From positions 18,344-82,343 of the forward strand of contig CAJKGK010000015.1 in the NCBI GenBank assembly GCA_905199445.1: a DNA stretch of 64,000 nucleotides. Direction: 5' to 3'. Source of the stretch: an uncultured Lachnospiraceae bacterium (GTDB lineage: Bacteria; Bacillota; Clostridia; Lachnospirales; Lachnospiraceae). Made by a program: the position numbers and the translations under genes. Every line of letters begins with the position of its first letter. The first letter of the stretch is position 1. The notes under the pieces were generated by a model, which was not told the origin of the DNA, ran no database searches, and saw only the letters and a list, made by a program, of their open reading frames with translations. Below, in pieces: positions 1-9,257 of this stretch.

Positions 1-843
1 CTGAGAATGAAATTTCAGATTACGCACATGAGCAAAATGAATCCGCCCCTTCAGAGCACGAATCATATCCGGCAGATCGTTTTCCAGATTCGTTCCATAA
101 GAGCCTGAACAAAATGTAACGCCATTATGGGGATTGTCCACCATTTTCATCATCCGAAGTATATTTTTTTTATTTACAATAATCCTGGGAAGCCCGAAAA
201 CACTCCAGGCAGGATCATCAGGGTGAATGGCCATATGAATATCATACTGATCGCAAACCGGCATAATACACTCAAGAAAATACTTAAGATTCTCAAATAA
301 TTTCTCTTCATCTACATCACGGTAGATTTCAAACAGTGCTTTGATCCCGGCCATCCGTTCCGGCTCCCAGCCAGGCATCACTGTACCGTTCATATCCCCT
401 GAAATAGACTCAAACATACGCTCAGGCACAAGCGCATCCACAGCAGCCTGAGTATATGCAAGCACGGTAGAACCGTCCGGGCGCCTTCTGGCCAGTTCTG
501 TCCGAGTCCAGTCAAATACCGGCATAAAATTATAGCAAACCATATGTATCCCGGCCTTTCCAAGCCGCTCAAGTGTTGTTATATAATTCTCAATATACTG
601 ATCCCGCTGGGGAAGTCCGGCTTTAATGGCATCATGAACATTCACACTTTCAATACCCGCAACATGAAGTCCCGAAGCTTCCACCTCCCGAATCAGCCTG
701 TGAATATCCGCTTCCGGCCACGCCTCACCGGGCCGGGTACCATACAAAGTTGTAATGACCCCGCTCACACCCGGAATCTGCCGAATCTGTTCCAATGTCA
801 CCGTATCATAACCACTGCCATACCATCGCAAAGTCATTTCCAT
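1..843 (-). CDS. uxuA: Mannonate dehydratase, 3' end outside the window
   Basis: Dehydrates D-mannonate to 2-keto-3-deoxygluconate in the cytoplasmic glucuronate pathway. I translated 281 codons; the frame stays open to base 1, so the C-terminus is missing. The N-terminus MEMTLRWYG and the segments SGVITTLYG, YNFMPVFDWTRT, GDMNGTVMPGWE, AIHPDDP and GVTFCSGSYG are typical of the UxuA xylose-isomerase-like barrel. ATG at 843 is preceded by GGAGGAGGAT about ten bases upstream; a second in-frame ATG six bases on is possible. It is divergent from the AraC gene at 965, which may regulate it, and fits functionally with the beta-glucuronidase at 12143. The family call is firm from remembered family sequence; regulation is inference. 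Confidence 0.93.
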   Translation of the reverse strand, partial: MEMTLRWYGSGYDTVTLEQIRQIPGVSGVITTLYGTRPGEAWPEADIHRLIREVEASGLHVAGIESVNVHDAIKAGLPQRDQYIENYITTLERLGKAGIHMVCYNFMPVFDWTRTELARRRPDGSTVLAYTQAAVDALVPERMFESISGDMNGTVMPGWEPERMAGIKALFEIYRDVDEEKLFENLKYFLECIMPVCDQYDIHMAIHPDDPAWSVFGLPRIIVNKKNILRMMKMVDNPHNGVTFCSGSYGTNLENDLPDMIRALKGRIHFAHVRNLKFHSQ

Positions 844-964
844 AAAACATATCCTCCTCCTTGACCTTATATTTTTATTATAGTAATATTCTTAGAAAAC
901 AGTATTTGCAATATTGCCCTCTACTTTGCAGTTATTGCTCAGCACTGAGGCACGGACACTATAA

Positions 965-1852
965 ATGAAAGCGTGTAAGCCCATGAAAAATTCAGACACT
1001 ACAAAATTTTTATACCGCCAGTATATGCTGGAAAATTCATTTGAACTTTACTACTATAATGACTATCCGACCCGGGGCGTTGCCCCCCACCGGCACGATT
1101 TTTATGAATTTTATTTTTTTCTGGAAGGCCGCCTGGAGATGACTATTGACGGGCAATGCCGCCCGATTTATCCTGGCAATGTGGTGATTATCCCACCCGG
1201 AATTTCCCATTGTCCGTCCTATATTGACCCAAAGGTTCCTTACAGACGTTTTGTTTTATGGATTCATAAGAATTATTATCAGAAATATTTTTCTAAAATT
1301 GAGGCCTTTAATTACCTCTTTTCGGGTAATGGACAGGTCTATCCCATCCATGCCCGCCTGTTTAACGATATTCAAAACAAAATTTTTCAGATGATACGTG
1401 AAATGCATGAAGAAAGATTCGGCAAAGACATTCAGCTCTCACTGCTTTTGCAGTCCCTGCTTCTGTCTCTGTCCCGCTTTATTTATGAAAAAAATCATCA
1501 CATCAAGCCCTCAGCCGGTTCGCTTAAAAGTCGTATATGTACCTATATTGATGAACACCTTGACGAAAATCTGACACTGGAAACCCTTTCCCAGGTATTC
1601 TTTTTAAATAAATACTATATCGCCCATACATTCTCGGAAACCATGGGTATTTCTATTCATCAGTACATTGTAAGAAAACGGCTGGAAGCCTGCAAAAATG
1701 CCCTCATGACCGACAGCGCTCTTGAACAGATTGCCGCCGACTACGGCTTTACAAGCTATTCATCCTTTTTCAGATTTTTCAAAAAGGCCTACGGCGTTTC
1801 TCCCAAAAAATATCGGGATCAACTAAAGCAGGCCATGAAAACAGATCATTAA
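965..1852 (+). CDS. AraC-family regulator with N-terminal cupin domain
   Basis: A 295-residue cytoplasmic transcription factor. Residues about 30-110 form a cupin-like sugar-sensing domain (GVAPHRHDFYEFYFFLEGRLEM, then GNVVIIPPGISH). Residues about 185-290 hold the two helix-turn-helix motifs of the HTH_18 type, ending in the signature ADYGFTSYSSFFRFFKKAYGVSPKKYR. No clear ribosome site precedes ATG 965; the in-frame ATG at 983 is an alternative start. It is divergently arranged with uxuA, so local control of uronate use is the natural guess, but no effector can be read from the sequence. Confidence 0.9.
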   Translation: MKACKPMKNSDTTKFLYRQYMLENSFELYYYNDYPTRGVAPHRHDFYEFYFFLEGRLEMTIDGQCRPIYPGNVVIIPPGISHCPSYIDPKVPYRRFVLWIHKNYYQKYFSKIEAFNYLFSGNGQVYPIHARLFNDIQNKIFQMIREMHEERFGKDIQLSLLLQSLLLSLSRFIYEKNHHIKPSAGSLKSRICTYIDEHLDENLTLETLSQVFFLNKYYIAHTFSETMGISIHQYIVRKRLEACKNALMTDSALEQIAADYGFTSYSSFFRFFKKAYGVSPKKYRDQLKQAMKTDH

Positions 1853-1948
1853 AAAAATAAGTAACGAAGCTGATTTACAAACTTCTGACAGATCCGGCTT
1901 GGTGGCGCCACATCGTAAAGTATGCCATCAGTCAGCTCCGCACGTTGA

Positions 1949-1978
1949 CCTTCGGGAAGGTTATAAATTTCCCGAAGG
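1949..1978. terminator. Terminator-like hairpin between converging genes
   Basis: Ten-base arms CCTTCGGGAA and TTCCCGAAGG with a ten-base loop overlap the last codons of the ABC ATPase gene and lie downstream of the AraC gene. There is no clean T tract on either side, so it could be a terminator for either strand or merely a protective hairpin. Confidence 0.35.
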
Positions 1979-2653
1979 CAGCTCCTTTTCCAAAATTTTT
2001 CCGTTCTTTAAATAAAAAACCGCATCGCAAAGCATATCTATATCTTCTTTATTATGGCTGGTCAGCAAAATAATGCGACCATTCTTTTTATAATCTTTTA
2101 TAATACGCCTTATATCTTCTACTCCTTGGTCATCTAGGCCATTCATGGGCTCATCAAGAATTAAAATTTCAGGGTCTTCCATGATCGCCTGGGCAATTCC
2201 CAGACGTTGTTTCATTCCCAAAGAATATTTTCCAACCCACTTTTTGCTTTCCGGATCCAATCCCACAAGGCGAATCGTTTCCTTTACCTTTTCCCCTGAA
2301 ATCTGATTTTTAATTTTAGCCAAATATAAAAGATTCGCATACCCGGACTGATACCAGATAAACCCCGGTGTCTCAATTAATGCCCCAAGACTTTCAGGAA
2401 AATCAATATCTTTTCCAATAATTTTTCCATTAACATTAATTTCCCCCTGGTCAGGGAGCATATAACCGCAAATCATTTTAAATAAAACAGATTTTCCGGA
2501 ACCATTACGCCCCACAAAACCATAAATATGATTATCTGTTAAAGTTAAAGAAATATTATCCAAAACAGTTTCATTTTTAAACCTTTTGCTGACATTTTGA
2601 ATTTTTATTACCGTCTGCTGCCCAGATTGCTGTACATTGCTCTTTTGACTCAT
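1961..2653 (-). CDS. ABC transporter ATP-binding protein, LanF-like immunity type
   Basis: A 230-residue single-domain ATPase that should drive the three permeases encoded just upstream. Visible motifs: Walker A GRNGSGKS (about 48-55), ABC signature YSLGMKQR (about 143-150), Walker B ILILDEPMNGLDD (about 162-174) and switch histidine in LTSHNKED. The short ATPase with separate permease genes at the end of a lanthipeptide operon resembles LanF of LanFEG self-protection transporters. Start ATG at 2653 has a GGAGGATG site. Last gene of the operon. Export of bacitracin-like or other peptides is an alternative function, since the family is broad. Confidence 0.85.
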   Translation of the reverse strand: MSQKSNVQQSGQQTVIKIQNVSKRFKNETVLDNISLTLTDNHIYGFVGRNGSGKSVLFKMICGYMLPDQGEINVNGKIIGKDIDFPESLGALIETPGFIWYQSGYANLLYLAKIKNQISGEKVKETIRLVGLDPESKKWVGKYSLGMKQRLGIAQAIMEDPEILILDEPMNGLDDQGVEDIRRIIKDYKKNGRIILLTSHNKEDIDMLCDAVFYLKNGKILEKELPSGNL

Positions 2654-2691
2654 TCTATCATCCTCCAGTTAATTAAGATTTTCTCATTACT

Positions 2692-3396
2692 TTAACAGCA
2701 GTTAATTCCACGCATTAAAATCTTCTTAAAAATCGATGGCACACAAAAACTAACAATAAAAAATAAAACCTGTATCACAACCGCAGCTATAATTCCATAT
2801 CCATCAGAACCATAAACCGCCTCACTGTAATTATACATTCCCCATACAAATGGATTGAAAAACGGTTTCATGCCAGCCGTCACCAAAATCGTGGAGATGA
2901 CCTCTAAAATCAAAACTGAACATACTGACACAATTATATTTCCTGCCGCAAAAAAAATCCAAACCATCATTGAAGTCATAAACAAAGAATGACTCACCAT
3001 TAAGATTAGTACATTCAATAATTTTTCATTAATCATATGATTTGAACATAAAATCACTCCAAAGCCAGCAAAGTATAATATATTTAATGCCGCTATTTTA
3101 ACAATAACCGTCAGCCACCAGAAGGAAAAACTTTTGCTCCGGTAAATTCTCATTTTGGCATATCCAAATAATCGGTCCAGAATAAATCCGCAGCTCAGCC
3201 ATACAGGAACAAATATAGCAAGCCACCACATCATCTCCACCGGGCTGTAACCGTCTGCGGACGGCCCGCCAAGATAAGCCAGGTCACCGGAAATCCTAAA
3301 TACACGATGATGCTGACAAACCATTGCCAGTGAAAACAAACAAAATCCACTATAAATGCCCAAAAAACCCATCGTTATTTTTTTACTCATAACCAT
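2692..3396 (-). CDS. ABC-2-like membrane permease of the lanthipeptide operon
   Basis: About 234 residues with roughly six hydrophobic segments and little else; consistent with an ABC-2/LanE-LanG-like permease. Start is uncertain: GTG 3399, ATG 3396 and ATG 3390 are all in frame within ten bases. All three overlap the 3' end of the preceding permease gene (which stops at 3383), so translational coupling is likely. It sits between two other permease genes and the ATPase gene, which suggests a membrane part of one transporter. Sequence similarity to a named family could not be judged by eye. Confidence 0.65.
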   Translation of the reverse strand: MVMSKKITMGFLGIYSGFCLFSLAMVCQHHRVFRISGDLAYLGGPSADGYSPVEMMWWLAIFVPVWLSCGFILDRLFGYAKMRIYRSKSFSFWWLTVIVKIAALNILYFAGFGVILCSNHMINEKLLNVLILMVSHSLFMTSMMVWIFFAAGNIIVSVCSVLILEVISTILVTAGMKPFFNPFVWGMYNYSEAVYGSDGYGIIAAVVIQVLFFIVSFCVPSIFKKILMRGINCC

Positions 3397-4228
3397 CACC
3401 TGTACATGATCTGAAATCCGAGTGACGAATCACTGCAGGACCGGCAAAAAGCAGCAGGGTAAACACCAATAGCAGATAAAAAATCGATGTAATTTCACTT
3501 ATGTTGGACGATAAATGCTGATAAAAAATACTATTATTGTATAAAGACAGACCATTTAAAAAGGGATTGATCCAATCAAACATCAAAACATATCCGATCA
3601 CATGAACCGCAGCCGCCACAGCCGTGCCTACAGCCTTATTAAAAACAGAATTAAAAATAAATATTAAAACAGCAAGAATCAAACTGTACAAAAGCATCAG
3701 AACCATCGTCCAGGCCAGCGCGGAATACGGTGTGTAAGCTTCTACAAGCCGTTTTTCCATCACAGGAATATTCCATTTCACAACCGCATTTTGGGAAGGA
3801 AAACTTACCTGGTTTGTCAGTGGTCGGCTCCACAAATTATGAATATAACCCTGCCGCATTGAAAAAATAACAGATGACAGCAAAGATACAGCATAATACA
3901 GAGCACCCTGCACCGTAATATAGATACTCATGCCTCCCCTGCTTGTTCTGTAGAGCGTCAGTGTTGAACGGTGATCTATAAACGGAGCATCTGATATAAT
4001 AATGATAAAACCAATTAAAAGTAATGTCACATTTCCTACAGTCATACAACCAACTGTATATGGTTCAAAAACCTGAATAACTCTCTGGCCCGCATATTCC
4101 AAATAAAGATACGTAGCTTTCAGTGAAACAAGAATACCAATAATATAGCCTACCCATATTCTTTTATTAATTAAAGAGGCTTTAAACTGACCACTGAAAA
4201 TATACAGTACTTTTCTTAAATCTTCCAT
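3383..4228 (-). CDS. ABC-2-like membrane permease of the lanthipeptide operon
   Basis: A 281-residue integral membrane protein with about six hydrophobic segments separated by a long extracytoplasmic-looking loop near residues 115-165. ATG 4228 has a GGGGAG ribosome site. It overlaps the end of the upstream permease gene by 13 bases and the start of the downstream one, so all three are probably made in step. Likely a LanE/LanG-type subunit that expels or displaces the mature peptide; this is inferred from position and topology. Confidence 0.65.
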   Translation of the reverse strand: MEDLRKVLYIFSGQFKASLINKRIWVGYIIGILVSLKATYLYLEYAGQRVIQVFEPYTVGCMTVGNVTLLLIGFIIIISDAPFIDHRSTLTLYRTSRGGMSIYITVQGALYYAVSLLSSVIFSMRQGYIHNLWSRPLTNQVSFPSQNAVVKWNIPVMEKRLVEAYTPYSALAWTMVLMLLYSLILAVLIFIFNSVFNKAVGTAVAAAVHVIGYVLMFDWINPFLNGLSLYNNSIFYQHLSSNISEITSIFYLLLVFTLLLFAGPAVIRHSDFRSCTGDGYE

Positions 4229-4995
4229 GATCTCCCCTGCCTTTTTTTAAATATTAGAATATTTGCAGCAATCAGCAAAATAATGTACAGCATATCTATA
4301 ACAAAGGGCATATAAATTGCCATTGTACGGTCAAAATCACTGCGTATCAAAAAAACAGGATTAAACGGAGTTCCCCCGACAACAATCCACAAAATTTCAA
4401 AAATAACAAAGGGCAAAATAAATGCCACATACTTATTTTGGACGATCAAAGACACAAGAAGCGCCAGTTCGCTCCACATCACGCCAAATAAAAACAAAAG
4501 AATTGCCTTTAACAAAAGGACAAATCGTCCGCCCCATACAAAAATCCATGGTGCCCAGATCAGGTCATCATAAATCGGTGAATATGAAGCCGCAGTTGTA
4601 TCACAGCCCATATATTCTAAAACACCAAATATAAACAGTCCCGGAATAAGCATAGACAGGCCGCCCGACAGGCCTGTATAAAATATTTTTTGAATCATAT
4701 ACCGTTTTCTGGGCATTCGCACCTGTATAAATTTCAGATATCCACTGTTTTTTTCCTCAAGATAGCTATAGGCATACGGCAGTCCTGGAAATAAACCTGC
4801 AAAAATAACAAATGATGAGGTTGCAAACGGAATTGTGTATAAATAAAGTAAATCCATGTCACCTTTATTCCCATTCAGAGCTCTCCATAGCTCTCCGGAC
4901 ATCACCAGCGGAGACAACAGAAAAATAAAGCAGACGGCTACTACAAGAAGCATCCTGAAATTCAGTATAGATTTTCTTATCAATAATCTATTCAT
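4216..4995 (-). CDS. ABC-2-like membrane permease of the lanthipeptide operon
   Basis: A 259-residue membrane protein with about six hydrophobic segments. The stretch EEKNSGYLKFIQVRMPRKRY after the second segment resembles the cytoplasmic coupling region of ABC-2 permeases, which supports the transporter call. ATG 4995 follows AAAAGGGGCGG. It is the first of three consecutive permease genes and overlaps the next by 13 bases. Classical LanFEG transporters have two permeases, so a third is unusual. Confidence 0.65.
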   Translation of the reverse strand: MNRLLIRKSILNFRMLLVVAVCFIFLLSPLVMSGELWRALNGNKGDMDLLYLYTIPFATSSFVIFAGLFPGLPYAYSYLEEKNSGYLKFIQVRMPRKRYMIQKIFYTGLSGGLSMLIPGLFIFGVLEYMGCDTTAASYSPIYDDLIWAPWIFVWGGRFVLLLKAILLFLFGVMWSELALLVSLIVQNKYVAFILPFVIFEILWIVVGGTPFNPVFLIRSDFDRTMAIYMPFVIDMLYIILLIAANILIFKKRQGRSWKI

Positions 4996-5013
4996 AAATC
5001 CGCCCCTTTTATA

Positions 5014-6068
5014 TTAAAATCCTGACATAAGTGCAACTTCCCCGGTCTGAGCATTGATACACAAAAAAGGCATCATTCCTTCATCTTCCGATGGTGTGCC
5101 GGAAAAACACCAAACCGGATAAAAAGAAGGTTCCTCACCACGCTCAACCATATAAGCCAGGGTAATATGATCGACTGTATTTTCATAATTGTTGATGTTC
5201 TTATTTTCTACGTCCTGTTCAATAATAGAAAGCACTGCATCCAAAGGCAAAACCGAAACAGCCTCTCCCGCTTTGATTTCATAAAAACCCATAAAGTTGG
5301 CACTGTTAATTCCCTGATCAGCAATGGTTATATTGCTTTGTATAAAATTTCCATAATCGCTGCTTACCAACGGAAAATCGCCTATAAACGCATTAACAAA
5401 AACACCACAATAACGGTTTGTTTCTCCATCATTCAACCATGTATGCGAAACTTTGCCTTCCAGATTTAACTGATCAAATAGCGTCTGTGTTTTCGCCTCC
5501 ATATCAGCAACAAATGCTTTTTGATCTTCATTTTGATCCGAATACAGTACCTGCTGAATTGCAAATCCAGTAAAGTATTCATCCAGCTTATAGTTACTAA
5601 AACTGGCACTGCCGTTGTTGATGGATAATACATAATCACTTCCCAGATCCGTACCCGCTTCATTACTGTCGCTTATATAGAAAGTTCCATCTTCATTTTT
5701 ATGCAGTGCATTTCCATCGCACAAATACTGTTCAATAAGGGAAAGATCCGGTTCCCTTTCTTTCAATGTTCCTGATAATATATCACCTTCCGGTACAGTC
5801 ACATCTGCATCAATCTTAAGCATATAATCTCCGCTTCCGTATTCAGCCATATATGCCTGTGATTTTCAGATACTACACTGGCCACGGGTTCCTGCGCCTG
5901 ACTGCCTGTATCTCCCATGACGCTCCCGTCACCGTCTTCATACGCTGAAGCCAAATCAGTATTCTCCGTCGGCTCACCAATAACCTCCTGATCCGGAGAT
6001 GCACACCCCTGCAGCAGAAAAGTCAGAATCCCTACAGCCCCCAATAACGGTCCGTATTTTATTCTCAT
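5014..6068 (-). pseudogene. Frameshifted lipoprotein of the lanthipeptide operon
   Basis: Two overlapping frames together make one protein of about 350 residues. The first part (start ATG 6068) has a lipoprotein signal peptide with lipobox LQGC followed by an acidic linker; it runs out of frame after SVVSENHR. The second part begins near MAEYGSGDYMLKIDADV and continues to TAA at 5014. Adding one A to the four-A run on the minus strand (plus-strand T run 5863-5866) restores a continuous reading of SVVSEKSQAYMAEYGSG. A one-base deletion in a homopolymer, or a sequencing error, is therefore the simplest cause. It lies between lanM and the permeases, as expected for a surface immunity (LanI-like) or transporter-accessory lipoprotein. 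No family was recognised. Confidence 0.75.
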
Positions 6069-6089
6069 CTTATTAGCACCCCTTCTTTT

Positions 6090-8996
6090 TCACCAAAACC
6101 CAATCACATCCGGCAGTTCCCTATTTTCCTCCCGCATCAGAGCATACCCAATTCCGGACAGCCCGGTCATAAATCCAGGAGACAGTCTGTCCTCCAATGA
6201 TAGTGCCCCCACAGAAAGTATATTTCTATTATACTGTGTTTGCCCTAAATAATCCAGCATCATCCAAAGACCCGTATTCCCATGGCAAAGACATTGATCC
6301 GGCTTTACGGTATGTTTAATTTTATCATAAATTTCTTTACTTTCCCATATTTGGTATTTTATTCCTGTGTCCGCTTCGATATGTTTTCTTGCAATCAGGA
6401 TGCCTGGAGCGCCGTGGCACCATGCCAGTGTATGGGTACCTTCTCTGTTTGTACTTCGCAGATCTGCCCAGTTGGTCTGTTGGCAATCATAAAGAGAATC
6501 CTCATAAAGCAGAGCCGCTTCTACCAGTTTTTTACACGCCAAATCTCCTGTATTTTTATACAGCCGTGCCACCGCCATAGCGATGCCGCTGTTTCCATGC
6601 GCCATTCCGGCCAGGGGCCTGGTCTGACCAGAACACAGCCATCCGATTCCCGGAAACAAGGAAACCGCCCCCTTTTCCAACATTTGCATCAGCTTTCTGG
6701 AAGCCTGTAAATATGACGGGTCCCCACATATTTCATACATCATCAAAAAGCCCAGCATAACACCTGCCTGTCCGTCCAGAAGGTCATATCCGCTGATTTC
6801 ATCCAGATGCGCCGCTATATACGTGCTGTGTTTTCCTGCATAGCATATATAATCACTGTTCTCCGTGATCCGATACAGGATTATATACCCGAAAACAATG
6901 GACATTTCCCCGGTAAAAAGCCCCCATCCCTCAGGTTTTTTCAGCCCCCCACACAAAAGATCTGTATAATGAAACAAATGATTTGTAAGCATACGGCTAA
7001 AAGTTCTGCACGCTTTTATGTCACCATACTTTGCCATGGCCGCCATAAAAATTTCAATGCCGCAAATCCCGTTATACAATGACATATTGACAGGCCCCAG
7101 ACCTGCCATCCCATCTGTATGATAGTAAAGTCCCATCCATCCTTGTTCCTTTTCACAGATGCAATATTCCGTCATAAGCCTGCGGGCAATCCATGCCGGT
7201 GTCAGTGGTTGATTTTTATCTCCGTCAGTTTTAAAGACAGCATTAGCGTTAAAAAATGCAGTCTGCATGACCTTTACCTGAAAATCCATATTTTCCGATG
7301 TCAGCCGTTGGCCTATGCGCTGTAACAGCCGATCCCTGTCCCATGAAAAATAATGATTTAATTCTATGTTGTTTCCCATAATCAAGGACGTATCTTTTGC
7401 GGTATATACAGGAAAAATCATCCGTCGTATACACGACAGCTCGTATTTCAAAAATTCCCCCTGATGTGTACCATTCAAACCATGGGGAAGATGAAGGGCC
7501 ATACGCATTAGAAGCAGGGATCTTTTTTCCCCATTTTTCATCATTTCCGGAAATTGGGATAAATTCATATACATCAGGTATTCCTGAGTATTTCTCATCA
7601 CAAATCTGCCCGCTGCCGGAAATGTCTTTAACAGATCATAAACCTGATTTTCTTTATACCTGATTAAGGTTTTAAAGGCCTCGATAAATCCCTGCTGAAC
7701 CTGATCTGCATAATTTCTGAAGTTTTTGGGTTTTCCGTTAAACACCGGATGATTTTTTCCTTCTTTAACGGATGTAAAAACATAATCAATACCAATGTCC
7801 GAAGTTCCGGCATTGACAACAACCGGCATACGAAATGCCTGCTGTACATGTTGATTCTTACCCATCCCCCCGGGATTCATGCCGCCGGGGCCTGCTGCAG
7901 GCAAAATACCGGTATGCATCACCGTGTCTTTTTGTATATCTTTTAAATATATCGGACCATGCATCAAATCCATATGCCGGTCTCCCATAACTTCTAAATC
8001 TATAAATACAGGATATTTTCCGTTGGCCACCATATTTTCCTGATGAAGATCAGACACCCACAAAACATAGGCCAGGCACAGCTGTATGCCCAGCCGGTAA
8101 TAATATTCCCGCACCTCAGCCTCGTTTTGGCATTCTTTATATAAAATTTCTTCTTCCCATCCATAAGTGGATCTGTCCACAATCCTGTAGTCCGCCGCAT
8201 CCATACCCATGTGTTTCAGCAGCCAGCCATGGAACGCATGATAATACACTGCAGTTTCCAGACCATGGGGCTTATAGTATATACCGCAGCCGTTATCCAG
8301 GGTCAGACGTACAGCCGTTTCTCCGGGTCGGTGTTCATCGGATAATCCGGCCGTCACAGACACCACCCTGGAAAAAGCACGGCCGCTGCAAAGCGTTTCC
8401 TTTATTGCCTCACGATCCTGTTCCAGACGGTCCAGCAGTGTTTCAGTGGCTTTCACAAAATCTCCTGCTTTGCAAATCAGCAGCTGCGTTAGTTCCGGAT
8501 ATTGTCTGAAAAATCGATTTTGGTATTCAAAATCACTGAGATATTCCTCTATATAATATCGATATTCCTCGCTGCTGTCTCTGCCGCAAAGGGCGCCTGC
8601 AAGCTTCTTGTTTTTTAAATCTTCGATCAAACAGCGCATACAATCGGTCAGCATTTTTTTAGCCATCTGGTGAGACAGCTGAATTTTTATCTCTTCATCA
8701 ACAGCCCATGACTGAATTTTAGTCAGCTTCCGGTGAATATAACGATACAGCCGGACGTAAACAGGCTCAAACAAGCCTTTGGGTACCATGCTGAAGACCA
8801 CATCCGTTCCGGCTTCACTGAAGTTGTAAAATTCTGAAGTTTCTTTGTCCTCTGTATGCCAATCCTTACAGACAGCTTCCCATATTGCCGTCATCACCGG
8901 CTGTTCCAGCACTTCATTGATTAACGGTGCGCCCAGCAGTTTTTCCCATTCGGCCTTCAGTTCAGGACTGTTTTTTATCTGGTTTAACAGGTTCAT
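6090..8996 (-). CDS. lanM: Class II lanthipeptide synthetase LanM
   Basis: A 968-residue bifunctional enzyme that phosphorylates and dehydrates Ser/Thr of a precursor and then cyclises Cys onto the dehydro residues. The N-terminal two thirds are the DUF4135-type dehydratase, with YKPHGLE and WVSDLHQENM...YPVFIDLEVMG recalling the kinase-like active site. The C-terminal third is LanC-like: MAHGNSGIA (about 798), WCHGAPG with C860, and CLCHGN with C904 and H905 as the expected zinc ligands. Length is normal for LanM (about 900-1,100). ATG 8996 has a GGGGAG site that directly follows a hairpin terminator after the precursor gene. The cytoplasmic substrate should be the 52-residue peptide encoded at 9045-9203. 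Confidence 0.95.
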   Translation of the reverse strand: MNLLNQIKNSPELKAEWEKLLGAPLINEVLEQPVMTAIWEAVCKDWHTEDKETSEFYNFSEAGTDVVFSMVPKGLFEPVYVRLYRYIHRKLTKIQSWAVDEEIKIQLSHQMAKKMLTDCMRCLIEDLKNKKLAGALCGRDSSEEYRYYIEEYLSDFEYQNRFFRQYPELTQLLICKAGDFVKATETLLDRLEQDREAIKETLCSGRAFSRVVSVTAGLSDEHRPGETAVRLTLDNGCGIYYKPHGLETAVYYHAFHGWLLKHMGMDAADYRIVDRSTYGWEEEILYKECQNEAEVREYYYRLGIQLCLAYVLWVSDLHQENMVANGKYPVFIDLEVMGDRHMDLMHGPIYLKDIQKDTVMHTGILPAAGPGGMNPGGMGKNQHVQQAFRMPVVVNAGTSDIGIDYVFTSVKEGKNHPVFNGKPKNFRNYADQVQQGFIEAFKTLIRYKENQVYDLLKTFPAAGRFVMRNTQEYLMYMNLSQFPEMMKNGEKRSLLLMRMALHLPHGLNGTHQGEFLKYELSCIRRMIFPVYTAKDTSLIMGNNIELNHYFSWDRDRLLQRIGQRLTSENMDFQVKVMQTAFFNANAVFKTDGDKNQPLTPAWIARRLMTEYCICEKEQGWMGLYYHTDGMAGLGPVNMSLYNGICGIEIFMAAMAKYGDIKACRTFSRMLTNHLFHYTDLLCGGLKKPEGWGLFTGEMSIVFGYIILYRITENSDYICYAGKHSTYIAAHLDEISGYDLLDGQAGVMLGFLMMYEICGDPSYLQASRKLMQMLEKGAVSLFPGIGWLCSGQTRPLAGMAHGNSGIAMAVARLYKNTGDLACKKLVEAALLYEDSLYDCQQTNWADLRSTNREGTHTLAWCHGAPGILIARKHIEADTGIKYQIWESKEIYDKIKHTVKPDQCLCHGNTGLWMMLDYLGQTQYNRNILSVGALSLEDRLSPGFMTGLSGIGYALMREENRELPDVIGFW

Positions 8997-9010
8997 AAAA
9001 TAATCTCCCC

Positions 9011-9038
9011 AAAGAAAAAGACAGGGCCAAGCCCTGTC
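9011..9038 (-). terminator. Attenuator-type terminator between lanA and lanM
   Basis: On the minus strand GACAGGG and CCCTGTC (bases 9038-9020) form a seven-pair stem with a five-base loop, followed by TTTTTCTTT. Its T run merges into the ribosome site of lanM. Partial termination here would give much more precursor than synthetase mRNA, a common arrangement in lanthipeptide operons. Confidence 0.75.
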
Positions 9039-9044
9039 CGTGAT

Positions 9045-9203
9045 TTAGCAGCATAAAATTGTTAAAAAAGGTCCTGCCAAAGTATTAATCCCCTTATCCT
9101 CATCACCAGTTTCCGAATTCTGAATAAAGTTTTCCAGTTCTTCGATCTCTGTGATCATGTTTCCTGCGCCCAGATTTTTTTGTTCATTTCTGTTCATTTG
9201 CAT
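9045..9203 (-). CDS. lanA: Lanthipeptide precursor peptide LanA
   Basis: A 52-residue ORF immediately upstream of lanM with a strong AAAGGAG site before ATG 9203 (second in-frame ATG at 9197). The N-terminal 38 or so residues are acidic and contain EIEELENFIQ, like the helical leader of class II precursors. The C-terminal part GINTLAGPFLTILCC carries Thr41, Thr48, Cys51 and Cys52, enough for two methyllanthionine rings. No double-Gly protease site is obvious; the leader/core border may be near DEDKG. The CC terminus loosely recalls lacticin-481-like peptides, but the core is much shorter and lacks Ser. Assignment rests on position, size, leader character and Thr/Cys content. Confidence 0.8.
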   Translation of the reverse strand: MQMNRNEQKNLGAGNMITEIEELENFIQNSETGDEDKGINTLAGPFLTILCC

Positions 9204-9233
9204 TGTTCTCCTTTAGTACATTTTACACAACGC

Positions 9234-9239
9234 ATTATA
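9234..9239 (-). promoter_or_regulatory. Candidate -10 box of the lanA promoter
   Basis: TATAAT on the minus strand lies about 31 bases before the lanA start, in the 54-base gap after the kinase gene. No good -35 hexamer is present at the usual distance, which fits a promoter that needs an activator such as the operon's LytTR regulator. Confidence 0.4.
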
Positions 9240-9257
9240 ATCTATTTCTTTATCGCA

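Noticed and set aside
6282..8200. Several long opposite-strand reading frames over lanM and other large genes.
   Set aside because: They lack ribosome sites and protein-like composition and lie wholly opposite well-supported genes.
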